NCBI GenBank assembly: GCA_024280895.1
Contig: JAJRPI010000067.1
Coordinates: 1 to 45,711 of the forward strand
Source: Alphaproteobacteria bacterium
GTDB taxonomy: Bacteria > Pseudomonadota > Alphaproteobacteria > Rhizobiales > JAKIUO01
DNA length: 45,711 nucleotides
Direction of reading: 5' to 3'
The notes beneath the pieces are model-generated. The model saw only the letters and a program-made list of their open reading frames with translations, had not been told where the DNA came from and did no database searches. Positions 26,480 through 36,279 of the stretch are shown in pieces. A program made the position numbers and the translations under genes. Numbering within the stretch: position 1 is the stretch's first letter; the number at the start of each line of letters is the position of its first letter.

Positions 26480-26676
26480 TTTTCATCTGTCCTGCATTAT
26501 TGTGAAAATTATTTTGTCTCTTATGCTTTGTACAAGAGCTTGAAGTAAACAGATGATCTGTTTTTTTTCCAAGTCATCAAGCAGGCGTTAACAACTGTTA
26601 CTCGTTAAGTTCCGCAAACTGGAGTAGGCTCGCAGTTAGGTAAAAGAGCTGTATTTCGAACAAAAAGGAGACCCTC

Positions 26677-27108
26677 ATGCACCCGCTATCCAGAATTTTG
26701 ACATCACTCACGATTGTGCTTGCTGGCTTTTTGTTTGTGCCAGTGGCCGTGGCCCTGCCAGGGACTGGCGCCGTAAAGCTGATGCCGTTGCCAAAACCTG
26801 CCTCCGCCTTGCCTTTGACAAATAAACAAGGCGTGGTGGCCGATAATGCAACGCTCAAAGAGCTGATCAAGCAAGTTGGTTTGCGTATTCGTATTGGCCA
26901 TGGATATTATTATCCACGGCGCTATTACGGATATCGCCGTCCTTATTATTCGCCCTCATATCGTTATGGCTACAGGCGCCACTATCGCCACTATCGCCGT
27001 TATCCACGATATGGACGCCATCGTTATTCTCGTCGCTACAAACGCTATAAAAGACGGCGGGCCTTGCGACACCTACGACGTTTATTGCGCCATCGGCTGT
27101 ACTATTAG
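26677..27108 (+). CDS. Secreted Tyr/Arg-rich basic protein
   Basis: This 143-residue protein has a signal peptide (about 1-26) and a short ordered middle with DNATLKELIKQVGLRIRIG. From residue 74 to the end nearly every residue is Tyr, Arg, His or Pro, with YR and RY steps repeated. The expected charge is strongly positive. Similar short Tyr/Arg-rich exported proteins occur in alphaproteobacteria without a known function. Binding to envelope polyanions, to nucleic acid or to DNA in biofilms, or Tyr cross-linking, are conceivable but unproven. AAAAGGAG gives a strong ribosome-binding site, and a clear terminator follows the stop. Confidence 0.8.
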   Translation: MHPLSRILTSLTIVLAGFLFVPVAVALPGTGAVKLMPLPKPASALPLTNKQGVVADNATLKELIKQVGLRIRIGHGYYYPRRYYGYRRPYYSPSYRYGYRRHYRHYRRYPRYGRHRYSRRYKRYKRRRALRHLRRLLRHRLYY

Positions 27109-27128
27109 GTGATATAATATTTTGCTTC

Positions 27129-27165
27129 ATCCCCGGATCGGTTTAGCGCTTGTCCGGGGATTTTG
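27129..27165 (+). terminator. Intrinsic terminator after the Tyr/Arg-rich gene
   Basis: A perfect 9-bp stem ATCCCCGGA/TCCGGGGAT (27129-27137 with 27153-27161) is followed by TTTTGTTT. It lies 20 bases after the stop, just before the end of the convergent gene. Confidence 0.8.
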
Positions 27166-27173
27166 TTTGGGGA

Positions 27174-27758
27174 CTATTTGGCCGGGCATTTGTGCTGGGC
27201 TTTGCGTGTATCGCATGCGGAAACCCGACGTAGATATTTCGTCCATTTGACAATGCTGCTTTTTGCAGGCTTTTTCTTCCAGGCCTTTTGCACGACATAA
27301 AAACTGTCTTTGCCACGAATGGTTTTGAACCAGGTATATTCGGGTTTTTTTGTTTTGGTATTTAAAGGGCAGATCAGAAAAAAGAACGAATAGGCATAGC
27401 CATTTTCAAATCCTTTTTTGATCAGGATGGCACGGCTGCCTTTACATGCTTTGGTGTGTGTTGTGCGCATGAGATGAAAGAAATTGCTCGGCGACAGCTT
27501 CTTGTCATTGAGAAAAACTTGCACCGTGACCATTTCTGACCAGTTTTTCAATGACTGGGATTGCGGGATCATCTCCGTCATCTTCATATTCTTGACGCGG
27601 GTTCGATAGGCAATCTTGTATCCTTGCGGCTGGCCGACCAGCAGGTTCTCGTTTTTAAGGGCCGGCGCTGCCGATGCAAAAGAATTGGGCAAAAAGCCAA
27701 AGCTCAGCAACAGGAAGGCGCCTTTGATGGATAAGATATTTGCGCTTAAATGGTGCAT
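27174..27758 (-). CDS. Secreted protein of unknown function
   Basis: This 194-residue protein starts at the ATG that gives a compact signal peptide (about 1-29, ending SFASA); an ATG 11 codons upstream is also in frame. The mature part contains YKIAYRTRVKNMKMTEMIP and a Trp-x-Glu-Met-Val-Thr-Val-Gln segment that I have seen in a widespread uncharacterised exported family. Four Cys residues could form disulfides. No function can be assigned. It lies downstream of the DUF4261 gene on the same strand with a 63-base gap. Confidence 0.7.
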   Translation of the reverse strand: MHHLSANILSIKGAFLLLSFGFLPNSFASAAPALKNENLLVGQPQGYKIAYRTRVKNMKMTEMIPQSQSLKNWSEMVTVQVFLNDKKLSPSNFFHLMRTTHTKACKGSRAILIKKGFENGYAYSFFFLICPLNTKTKKPEYTWFKTIRGKDSFYVVQKAWKKKPAKSSIVKWTKYLRRVSACDTRKAQHKCPAK

Positions 27759-27820
27759 GATACGGGCCTCGCCAAAGAATTTTGATTGCATATATCATTC
27801 GTGCAAATAGGTGTGCCGCG

Positions 27821-28666
27821 TCAACTTATATAGAGACGATAGACCTGGTTACCGGGATTGAGGGTCGAGTCTTCAAACTTGATTTTGATTTGCGTTTGCT
27901 CGTTTTGACCAACCGTATCCCCATCATTGACAACGGGTCCCGATGTCATGAGATAGCTTGCCATATTTTGCATATTATCAATCATTGGCTCGGGAGATTT
28001 TCCCTCAAAACCGCGTGTTTCGATTTCCATCATGCCAAAGGTTCTGAGCCCAAATGTCATGGCTAGCCAGCCCGGTTCGCCATTCTTCGTTGGGAACTCT
28101 GTGTCTCGACCAAGCTTTATGGAAACAAACAGGGGCAAGGGAGGCTCTTTTTTGTATTGGTCGATAACGCCCAGAAACATATCAGTTCGCCACGCCGCAT
28201 CGGCCCCGTTCCATAAAACGCCAATAGCGTCGTTGCTTTCAACCACAGCTGCCGTCAAGCGAGCCAGCAAGGCGTGATCTTCTATGGTTGGCTCGCCAGC
28301 CATCACCGTGACAATGGCGTGGGATTTGCGGGCCTCGACGTCCTTTTGGATATCTGGCCACCACCAGGCACTCTGGAGGAAGCTTTCTTCGGGAGTCATG
28401 GGGTTGGGTTCATCAATCATCATGATGGCACATAATTTTTCATCGACGGTTCCCATTATGGGGGCATATTTTTCTTGTGCTTCTTCTGGCGGCGCAGTTT
28501 CAAATTCTGGAACCCGTTTTTTGATCGCGGCGACCATTTCGTCCGTTGTGGGAAAATCAGTGTTTTTCATCATCACAAAAGACAAGAGAGGTACGGCATT
28601 AAGCTCGTCTGGATTGTCTGTTTTTTCTGGCGATGCTGCGCCGGGTTCTTTGCCGTTCGAACTCAT
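27821..28666 (-). CDS. DUF4261-domain protein
   Basis: This 281-residue cytoplasmic protein has the DUF4261 pattern: SFVMMKNTDFPTTDEM at the start of the domain, a paired Trp stretch SAWWWPDI, a C-terminal GLRTFGMMEIE, then GFEGKSPEPMIDN and DGDTVGQNE. The N-terminal 25 residues are a charged, probably disordered tail. DUF4261 proteins have no established activity; some occur near secretion-system or immunity loci. Here it sits next to the DUF4160/DUF2442 pair and the Ntn-hydrolase-like gene. AAAGGATAGGG precedes the ATG. Confidence 0.85.
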   Translation of the reverse strand: MSSNGKEPGAASPEKTDNPDELNAVPLLSFVMMKNTDFPTTDEMVAAIKKRVPEFETAPPEEAQEKYAPIMGTVDEKLCAIMMIDEPNPMTPEESFLQSAWWWPDIQKDVEARKSHAIVTVMAGEPTIEDHALLARLTAAVVESNDAIGVLWNGADAAWRTDMFLGVIDQYKKEPPLPLFVSIKLGRDTEFPTKNGEPGWLAMTFGLRTFGMMEIETRGFEGKSPEPMIDNMQNMASYLMTSGPVVNDGDTVGQNEQTQIKIKFEDSTLNPGNQVYRLYIS

Positions 28667-28799
28667 TCACCCTATCCTTTCGGGACGTAAGATATATTGT
28701 TTCTCAATTGGAGATCTGTACACATTTTGCCAGGGTTTCGCAATATGTCGTGTTGGCGGCACTTAAGCACGATTGTCAGCATTTGCTGCTGGCTCGTTA

Positions 28800-29057
28800 C
28801 TATTCGGCGGCGGCAGCCGAGCGGGATAATATGTCATGCAGGAATTCGGGGGCGATATCAGCTCCATTGGGCCAGACGAGGGTGCCCGCTTTTTTATCCA
28901 GCGTGAATTTGGCAAAGGTGCTGGGCTCTTCGAGGGATTCAAAAATGGGGCCTTTTAAATAAACCTTTAGATCAAGCTCTCCCTCAAGCCCATCATCGAA
29001 CAAAAGCCAGACGCGGTGCCCCGAAAGATAGCGGGCTTTTTGGACATGAGGAAACAT
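28800..29057 (-). CDS. DUF2442-domain protein
   Basis: This 85-residue protein has the DUF2442 fold pattern: VWLLFDDGLEGELDLKVYL, then FAKFTLDKKAGTLVWPNGADIAPEFLHD. It is the second gene of a two-gene unit; its ATG is 3 bases after the stop of the DUF4160 gene, so translation is coupled. This pairing is very common in bacteria and has the layout of a toxin-antitoxin-like or mobile two-gene cassette, but its biochemical role is unknown. The 133 bases between it and the DUF4261 gene show no further feature. Confidence 0.9.
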   Translation of the reverse strand: MFPHVQKARYLSGHRVWLLFDDGLEGELDLKVYLKGPIFESLEEPSTFAKFTLDKKAGTLVWPNGADIAPEFLHDILSRSAAAAE

Positions 29058-29060
29058 AGG

Positions 29061-29318
29061 CTACTCCAAAGGCTCTATTTTTTCGAGTGGAAGTCCTTGT
29101 TCGGCGAGGCGCCAGACTTCACGCAGTTTATCTTGATGCAGTTCGTGCCATTCAAGAACAGATTTTAGCGCTCGACGCGGAAATCGTCCAGTGACAACAC
29201 CGCTGTCAATCTCGACCTTGATTTCATATTCGCCATATATAGCATGAAAATGTGGTGGAGGGTGATCAAGAAAATAGATGTATATTGAAATGCCAAGGAA
29301 TTGGCTGATTTCCGGCAT
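29061..29318 (-). CDS. DUF4160-domain protein
   Basis: This 85-residue protein has the hallmark DUF4160 sequence GISIYIYFLDHPPPHFHAIYG, where the HxPPHFH stretch is a potential metal or catalytic site. It is encoded directly before its usual partner DUF2442 with a 3-base gap. The product may act with or be controlled by the partner. AAAGGTGAAC gives a good ribosome-binding site. The pair is 110 bases downstream of the Ntn-hydrolase-like gene on the same strand, so one transcript is possible. Confidence 0.9.
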   Translation of the reverse strand: MPEISQFLGISIYIYFLDHPPPHFHAIYGEYEIKVEIDSGVVTGRFPRRALKSVLEWHELHQDKLREVWRLAEQGLPLEKIEPLE

Positions 29319-29428
29319 TTTGTGCGTTCACCTTTGTTTCTTTATAGTCGGGCTGGGTTTGCGAAGCCTGTTTTAACCATTCATAGGAAAAGTGAAGCTG
29401 TAGGATGATTGTAAGGGTTGCATGAACG

Positions 29429-30283
29429 TCATGGTCGGATTTTAAGATTCTCTGCTCGTTTTTGAAGCTCTTTTCTGACGCAATCAACCTGTTCCGACCA
29501 TGAAAGATACTTCATATTATTTGAAAGTTTTTCTGGTATTTTGTCTTTAAAAGGTGAGTACACATATGCAATCTTAGCCTGAGGAAGGATCGCGCCAACG
29601 ACAGGTGTTCCGACTTTATTCAGCACAACTATGGAATATTCATAATGTCCCTGACCAGCGTCAGCAGGTGCATCAGGGTGAGCTACCGTCTTTCCTGTAA
29701 TTAATCTTGGAAATTGCCATGTCATTGTTCCGCTGTTTGAAAGGTAAGTGTAGCCCTTATGCGTACCGAGGACACAGACAGGAAATCCCCCAATGGGATC
29801 GGTGAAACTTCGGGATTTGGATGTAAGAAAATCAATAAATTGATCTCTAAGCCGACTATCCCAAAGGTTCGATGGAATATTATCTTTTCGCGCAGCTCCG
29901 ATCATTTCAGAAAATTTATCATCACATCCAATTGAGCATACATCTTCACATTCCAACATTCCACCGTTGCGGATTAGATAAAGTTTTGCTCCATTTACAT
30001 GGGATGCCAAAAAGAAATCGATATCATATTTTAGCGATTTATTTTTCAAAAACTGCTGTAATTCTGCGATGCCATTCTGGGCAAACACGTCTCTGGCTTT
30101 TATTACTGAATCATTTGCGCGATCAGCAGCTCCAGAAAATGCAACGGCTACTTTGCTATTCAACACCGCCACCTTTAGCCTTCCGGGAATAACCCCAGAT
30201 TTGACGGCAGCTTCATCAGTCACCATTGTGTCAGACAGAATAAGTATTCTGTCATCTTTTTTTTGAGCGATCACAATCGTCAT
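29429..30283 (-). CDS. Orphan proteasome/HslV-fold Ntn-hydrolase-like protein
   Basis: The 284-residue product begins MTIVIAQ. Removing Met exposes Thr1, as in proteasome beta subunits and HslV. Counting from that Thr, Asp17 sits in LSDTMVT, and Lys36 in GRLKVAV aligns with Lys33 after a three-residue insertion. The strand VAVAFSGAADRA matches the Ser-Gly-x-Ala-Ala-Asp segment that forms the oxyanion region in the family. A later stretch (FFLASHVNGAKLYLIRNG, then CSIGCDD) matches the next beta sheet. The rest is unlike HslV, Anbu or known beta subunits, and the protein is longer by about 100 residues. No HslU or other unfoldase is nearby. A longer reading from 30307 would bury Thr1. The fold assignment is by motif reading only. 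Confidence 0.65.
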   Translation of the reverse strand: MTIVIAQKKDDRILILSDTMVTDEAAVKSGVIPGRLKVAVLNSKVAVAFSGAADRANDSVIKARDVFAQNGIAELQQFLKNKSLKYDIDFFLASHVNGAKLYLIRNGGMLECEDVCSIGCDDKFSEMIGAARKDNIPSNLWDSRLRDQFIDFLTSKSRSFTDPIGGFPVCVLGTHKGYTYLSNSGTMTWQFPRLITGKTVAHPDAPADAGQGHYEYSIVVLNKVGTPVVGAILPQAKIAYVYSPFKDKIPEKLSNNMKYLSWSEQVDCVRKELQKRAENLKIRP

Positions 30284-30415
30284 TGCGGGGTTTCCCTGTT
30301 TCCACACTGAGAATTGACGTCAGAAACAGCTAAATATCACATTTTTACAACTGCTTGAGCGGCGAGGTCGGTAGCCCTTTGCCTGTGTTTTTATTGGCGA
30401 GGCTGCGGCATATGG

Positions 30416-30435
30416 ATCCCCGCCTGCGCGGGGAT
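30416..30435. repeat. Short GC-rich palindrome (ATCCCCGC/GCGGGGAT)
   Basis: Eight-base arms flank a four-base loop, followed by GACAG and five Ts. This ATCCCCGC..GCGGGGATGAC motif is one of the intergenic palindromes seen across many bacterial genomes. It lies in the 309-base space between the Ntn-hydrolase-like gene and thiC, which otherwise contains only the partial repeat at 30533 and no gene. Confidence 0.6.
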
Positions 30436-30532
30436 GACAGTTTTTGTATGATTGCTAGGACGGGGTTGTTGATCCCGCCCCCCTACAAGTCAGAACCACT
30501 TTTTCCACATGAATTCACGTCGAAGGTGAGGT

Positions 30533-30590
30533 GCAGGGGATCATCCCCTGCTGCCAGCTGCATAGGCTGCCCCGCGCGGCGAGCGCATTT
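30533..30590. repeat. Partial/degenerate copy of the palindromic element
   Basis: GCAGGGGAT/ATCCCCTGC (30533-30551) and the following 22 bases match the element at 42896-43029 (21 of 22 in the GCTGCCAGCTGCATA block). The terminal repeat is decayed (GCGGCGAGCGCATT instead of ACCGGCGAGGTCATT). It lies just beyond the thiC stop. Confidence 0.55.
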
Positions 30591-30592
30591 TC

Positions 30593-32488
<1,896 letters not shown>

Positions 32489-32496
32489 CTATTCAA

Positions 32497-32883
32497 TCAG
32501 GCGAAATAGCCCATATAACTCATTAAAATCCCAAAAAATGCGGCGATGACCGCCTGAATATTGAGAAGTGTATCATTGCTTTTATAGTGCTTGGCGATCT
32601 TTGTCAGAATTTGCGGGGCGATGATCGCTAGTGTCCCCTTGATGAGCATGATCCAGCCGATCAGTGTTATTAAAACGCGCCAGTCGAGGGCCCAGACATT
32701 ATGGAACTGCAGCATGAGCAGCCCAAGGATCAGCGTAAAGGCCCCTATAACCATCAATAGCAGGGGCTGATCGCGCAAATCGTCGAACAGGCGATCACAG
32801 GCATTACGATTGGCATAGAGGCCAATCGTCGCGATCAGCATATAGGGCCCGATGATGCGGGCCAGCAGCACTGATGTATCCAT
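32497..32883 (-). CDS. Small membrane protein between TPP riboswitch and thiC
   Basis: This 128-residue protein has four hydrophobic helices: VLLARIIGPYMLIATIGLYA, PLLLMVIGAFTLILGLLML, VLITLIGWIMLIKGTLAI and IQAVIAAFFGILMSYMGYF. I do not recognise the family. Its position is the key evidence: the TPP riboswitch at 33025-33110 reads into it, and thiC follows 38 bases later, so it should be repressed by thiamine pyrophosphate. That suggests a role in thiamine or pyrimidine-precursor handling, for example transport. A GTG four codons upstream is an alternative start. Confidence 0.8.
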   Translation of the reverse strand: MDTSVLLARIIGPYMLIATIGLYANRNACDRLFDDLRDQPLLLMVIGAFTLILGLLMLQFHNVWALDWRVLITLIGWIMLIKGTLAIIAPQILTKIAKHYKSNDTLLNIQAVIAAFFGILMSYMGYFA

Positions 32884-33024
32884 AATCTGTCTCACTAAAC
32901 ATGCCTTGCCCGATGAGGGAAGAGGCCGTTTACGTTCACGGATCTAGCTGGTATTGGCAAAGATTGGTGCAAGGAGGCCGCTTGTATATTTTCCCCCTAA
33001 GGGTGGTGCAGCATCAAGACCCCG

Positions 33025-33110
33025 TCCCTCCGCCGGTACGAACCGGATCAGGTTATCAGGGTTTGCCTCAAACAGGCATCTCAGCCCTTGTCGTAAAGGG
33101 CACCCCTCAG
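33025..33110 (-). ncRNA. TPP riboswitch (THI element)
   Basis: On the minus strand the conserved thi-box blocks are present: GGGGTGCC, GGCTGAGATGCC, then ACCTGATCCGGTTCGTACC and GGCGGAGGGA. It binds thiamine pyrophosphate and reduces expression of the genes downstream. The aptamer end is about 140 bases before the membrane-gene start. The spacer contains a CCCTTAGGGG-type pairing, but the expression platform is not clear. The rest of the 378-base gap up to the histidine kinase gene shows no other gene. Confidence 0.95.
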
Positions 33111-33261
33111 GTGTTAAGCCTATTTTGCTGCTTTATTTGGAGGAGCGCAAGTCAATTGTGATGTGAAAATGTCTCATCATCATACAGCTATTAATTTCTT
33201 GTTCATTTCCGGCGTATACAAATTCTAATGGTTTACTAAAGCGATTTATGGGGTTTTTTTA

Positions 33262-34134
33262 ATGGGATCTCGATTCAAAAAGGGCTCACAAAACGGTGCT
33301 CTTTCCAGCTACAGCCAGAATCTGGGCAGTGCCTTGTCACGCCAGCAGGCCAAATTAGCTGAGCGTGCGGCGCGCGTTGAGGCCGAACAGGCCAGCAAAA
33401 TGAAATCAGCCTTCATCGCCAATATGAGCCATGAATTGCGCACGCCCTTGAACGCCATTCTTGGTTTTTCAAAAATACTGGGAAAAGCTGAAAACACGGA
33501 TCTTACGCCCAAACAGGTTGTTGAATTTTCCAGCTATATTCACGAAGCTGCCGATCATTTGCTGGATGTCGTCAATTCAATTCTTAATATTTCGAAGATT
33601 GAGAGCGGTACGACCATGCTGGATGTGCAAGATGTGTCCATATGCGAAATTATCCGCTCTGCCATGCGGCTCATCGAGCTTAAGGCAAAAGAGAACAATA
33701 TTACACTGCATGAAGAATATGAGCCTGATCTGGCGACCATGCGGGGGGATCCGATGCGGTTGAAGCAGATCTATACCAATCTGCTATCCAATGCCGTCAA
33801 ATTCACGCCAGCAGGCGGAAGCGTTTGTGTATCTGTTACGAGTTTTGAAAATAAAAAACTGATGGTGACGATCGGAGATACCGGTATTGGCATGGATCAG
33901 GCCGAGGTCGAAATTGCCATGTCGCCGTTTGGTCAGGTCGATAACAAGTTCTCGCGCGAGCAAGAGGGAACTGGCCTTGGGTTAGCCATTGCCAAGGGGC
34001 TGATCGAGCAGCATGGTGGCAAACTGGAAATTTCCAGCGCCCGCGGCGAGGGGACAGTTGTGGCAACAATATTGCCGGTAGATGTCAGCGAACTAAGACA
34101 GAAACAAAAATTATCTGAAAAAGTAGCGGCATAA
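33262..34134 (+). CDS. Cytoplasmic histidine kinase without a sensor domain
   Basis: This 290-residue kinase has no transmembrane segment. A coiled-coil-like N-terminus (residues 20-47) leads into the HisKA H-box MSHELRTPLNAILGFSKIL with phospho-acceptor His57, then an ATPase domain with N-box NLLSNAVKF, G1 DTGIGM and G2 GTGLGLAIAKGL. There is no PAS, GAF or receiver domain. It resembles the soluble PdhS/DivJ-like kinases of alphaproteobacteria by H-box sequence. No response regulator is adjacent; the HerA-like ATPase gene follows after 46 bases. Confidence 0.92.
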   Translation: MGSRFKKGSQNGALSSYSQNLGSALSRQQAKLAERAARVEAEQASKMKSAFIANMSHELRTPLNAILGFSKILGKAENTDLTPKQVVEFSSYIHEAADHLLDVVNSILNISKIESGTTMLDVQDVSICEIIRSAMRLIELKAKENNITLHEEYEPDLATMRGDPMRLKQIYTNLLSNAVKFTPAGGSVCVSVTSFENKKLMVTIGDTGIGMDQAEVEIAMSPFGQVDNKFSREQEGTGLGLAIAKGLIEQHGGKLEISSARGEGTVVATILPVDVSELRQKQKLSEKVAA

Positions 34135-34180
34135 TTTGATGCGCACTTGAACGACTAAATTACTCTTGATTGGGACGAAT

Positions 34181-36154
34181 ATGAATATGACACAAAAGGG
34201 GCACAGCACGACCCCCGTAGAAGACGCCACAAAGGGCGTGCCGGTTGGTCGTATTGTGTCTGTGACGGGTTCACAGGCTATTGCTCTGATCTTCCATAAT
34301 TCTAATGGAACACAAGAAAGCAAAGAACTGCAACCTGAAATGGGGACCCTTTTGAAGGTCGACACGCCGATCTCAGTGGTTCTTTGTCTGGTCTCTGCAT
34401 TAAGCGCTCCGGCCCCGACCGAGGTTGATAGCGAACAAGAGTTGTGGATCGCCGAGATTGAGCTGGTGGGCGAGTTGTTCAAAAATGAGCAAGGTGTGCC
34501 AGATAAATTTCGCCGCGGTGTTATGGCCTATCCAGCGCTGGGTGATCTGATTTACAAATGTTCCCATAAGGAGCTGGAAAAAGCCTATTCATGGGATAAT
34601 GAGGAAACCATCCGGATCGGTAAAATCCATCAAGATCAAAGCATTGATGCGGTGATACGGGTGAATGAAATGCTCGGCAAGCATTTCGCTGTGCTGGGTT
34701 CCACCGGTACCGGAAAATCTTGCTCAACAGCGCTTTTGCTACGCCAGATCCTCGATAAAAACCCAGAGGGCCATGTCGTATTGATTGACCCCCATAATGA
34801 ATATACAAAATGCTTTGGCAATATGGCCGAGGTCATTTCGGTCAATGAGCTGCAATTGCCGTTCTGGTTTTTGACCTTTGAAGAAATTGTCGAAGTGCTG
34901 GTGGGAGATCGCAAGGGTCGATCCAAGGAAATCGAAATTCTTGCTGACCTCATTCCCATGGCCAAGGCCCGTTATGCCAATGGCAAGCGTAGCGGGCGCA
35001 TAGCGATGCGCACCAGTGACAATGCCAATTTCTCGGTGGATGCGCCATTGCCTTATCGGATCTCCGATATAAATGATCTGCTCAATGAGCATATGGGTCG
35101 CCTCGATATGAAAACCTCGATTGGCCCCTACAAGGTATTGAAAGCCCGTATTGAAGCTGTGACATCAGATGTCCGCTACTCCTTCATGTTTGGGGCAACT
35201 ACCGTGCAGGATCAAATGGCGGCCATCCTTGGACGCTTGTTCCGTATTCCGGTGAATGGCCGACCGATTACGATCCTCGAAATGACAGGCTTGCCGTCTG
35301 AAGTCATCAATGTGGTGGTGTCAGTGATCGCTCGCATGGCCTTTGATTTCGCTCTATGGAGTGGTGGCAAGGTGCCGATCACCATCGTTTGCGAAGAAGC
35401 TCATCGCTATATTCCAGCTGATAGCTCCATGGGCTTTGAACCGACCAAACGCTCGCTCGCCAAAATTGCCAAGGAAGGCCGCAAATACGGGGTATCACTT
35501 GGGGTTATTTCACAGCGCCCCTCGGAAATTGATTCGACCATTTTGTCCCAGTGCAACACCTTGTTTGTGATGCGCATCGCCAACGACCTGGACCAAAAGA
35601 TCGTCTTGTCGGCGATCTCGGATGCCGCCAGTTCCCTGCTCGAATTTCTGCCGTCCCTTGGCATGGGGGAATGTATTGTTTTTGGAGATGGTGTGACGCT
35701 GCCGGTGCGCATGCGTTTTGATCGTTTGGATGATAAATATTTGCCGCGTAGTTCGACCGCCAAGTTTACAGAAAGCTGGCGCGAATCCATCGATGACAAT
35801 GAGGATTTCCTTGAGAATGTCGTCAAGCGTTGGCGGGCAGCAGGCACACCGACTGCTAATACGACCGGGGACGCGAAAATCGCTGAGGCAGTTTTGATGC
35901 CAAGCGATGCGGTCTCCAATGCCCCCGTTATGACCCCGGCTGCGCAAGATAATCCGGCACCAGAAATACAGGCTCCAGTCCCGACCCTGGAGGTGCCGCA
36001 AGCAGCCGAACCTGAAGCGAGCGCTCCTGATATTCCAGACCTTGAGGAAGGCGCGCCAGAAATAGAAATGAGCAAGGGTCTCATCGCCTCTGCGATCGAT
36101 GAAAAAGAGCGCATAAGAGAAGCGCTGCGATCCAAAAGTCGTTTCTTTAAATAG
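34181..36154 (+). CDS. HerA-like (DUF87) ATPase
   Basis: This 657-residue FtsK-HerA superfamily ATPase has an N-terminal HAS-barrel-like region (about 15-110), Walker A GSTGTGKS (173-180), IDPHNEY typical of HerA, Walker B IVCEEAHRY (402-410) and an arginine-finger-type SQRPSEID. The C-terminal 130 residues are Pro/Ala/Glu-rich and disordered. HerA proteins form hexameric DNA pumps; archaeal HerA works with the nuclease NurA, and bacterial forms take part in repair or defence. No nuclease gene is next to it here. The ATG at 34181 is chosen; a second ATG lies two codons later. Confidence 0.88.
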   Translation: MNMTQKGHSTTPVEDATKGVPVGRIVSVTGSQAIALIFHNSNGTQESKELQPEMGTLLKVDTPISVVLCLVSALSAPAPTEVDSEQELWIAEIELVGELFKNEQGVPDKFRRGVMAYPALGDLIYKCSHKELEKAYSWDNEETIRIGKIHQDQSIDAVIRVNEMLGKHFAVLGSTGTGKSCSTALLLRQILDKNPEGHVVLIDPHNEYTKCFGNMAEVISVNELQLPFWFLTFEEIVEVLVGDRKGRSKEIEILADLIPMAKARYANGKRSGRIAMRTSDNANFSVDAPLPYRISDINDLLNEHMGRLDMKTSIGPYKVLKARIEAVTSDVRYSFMFGATTVQDQMAAILGRLFRIPVNGRPITILEMTGLPSEVINVVVSVIARMAFDFALWSGGKVPITIVCEEAHRYIPADSSMGFEPTKRSLAKIAKEGRKYGVSLGVISQRPSEIDSTILSQCNTLFVMRIANDLDQKIVLSAISDAASSLLEFLPSLGMGECIVFGDGVTLPVRMRFDRLDDKYLPRSSTAKFTESWRESIDDNEDFLENVVKRWRAAGTPTANTTGDAKIAEAVLMPSDAVSNAPVMTPAAQDNPAPEIQAPVPTLEVPQAAEPEASAPDIPDLEEGAPEIEMSKGLIASAIDEKERIREALRSKSRFFK

Positions 36155-36279
36155 AACGGCATGAGCATGTGGGTGTTCGTATCGTTCACATGAATGTGTC
36201 AGCTTTCCCGGCAATTTTGTGTTATACTCAATCAAGTATTTCGAGCAATTGCGCGCGCAACAGCAAGGGAGACACGCAA

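Noticed and set aside
26550-26568. AACAGATGATCTGTT followed by eight Ts as a terminator
   Set aside because: Its loop would be only three bases with a six-bp AT-rich stem, and no gene ends just upstream on that strand.
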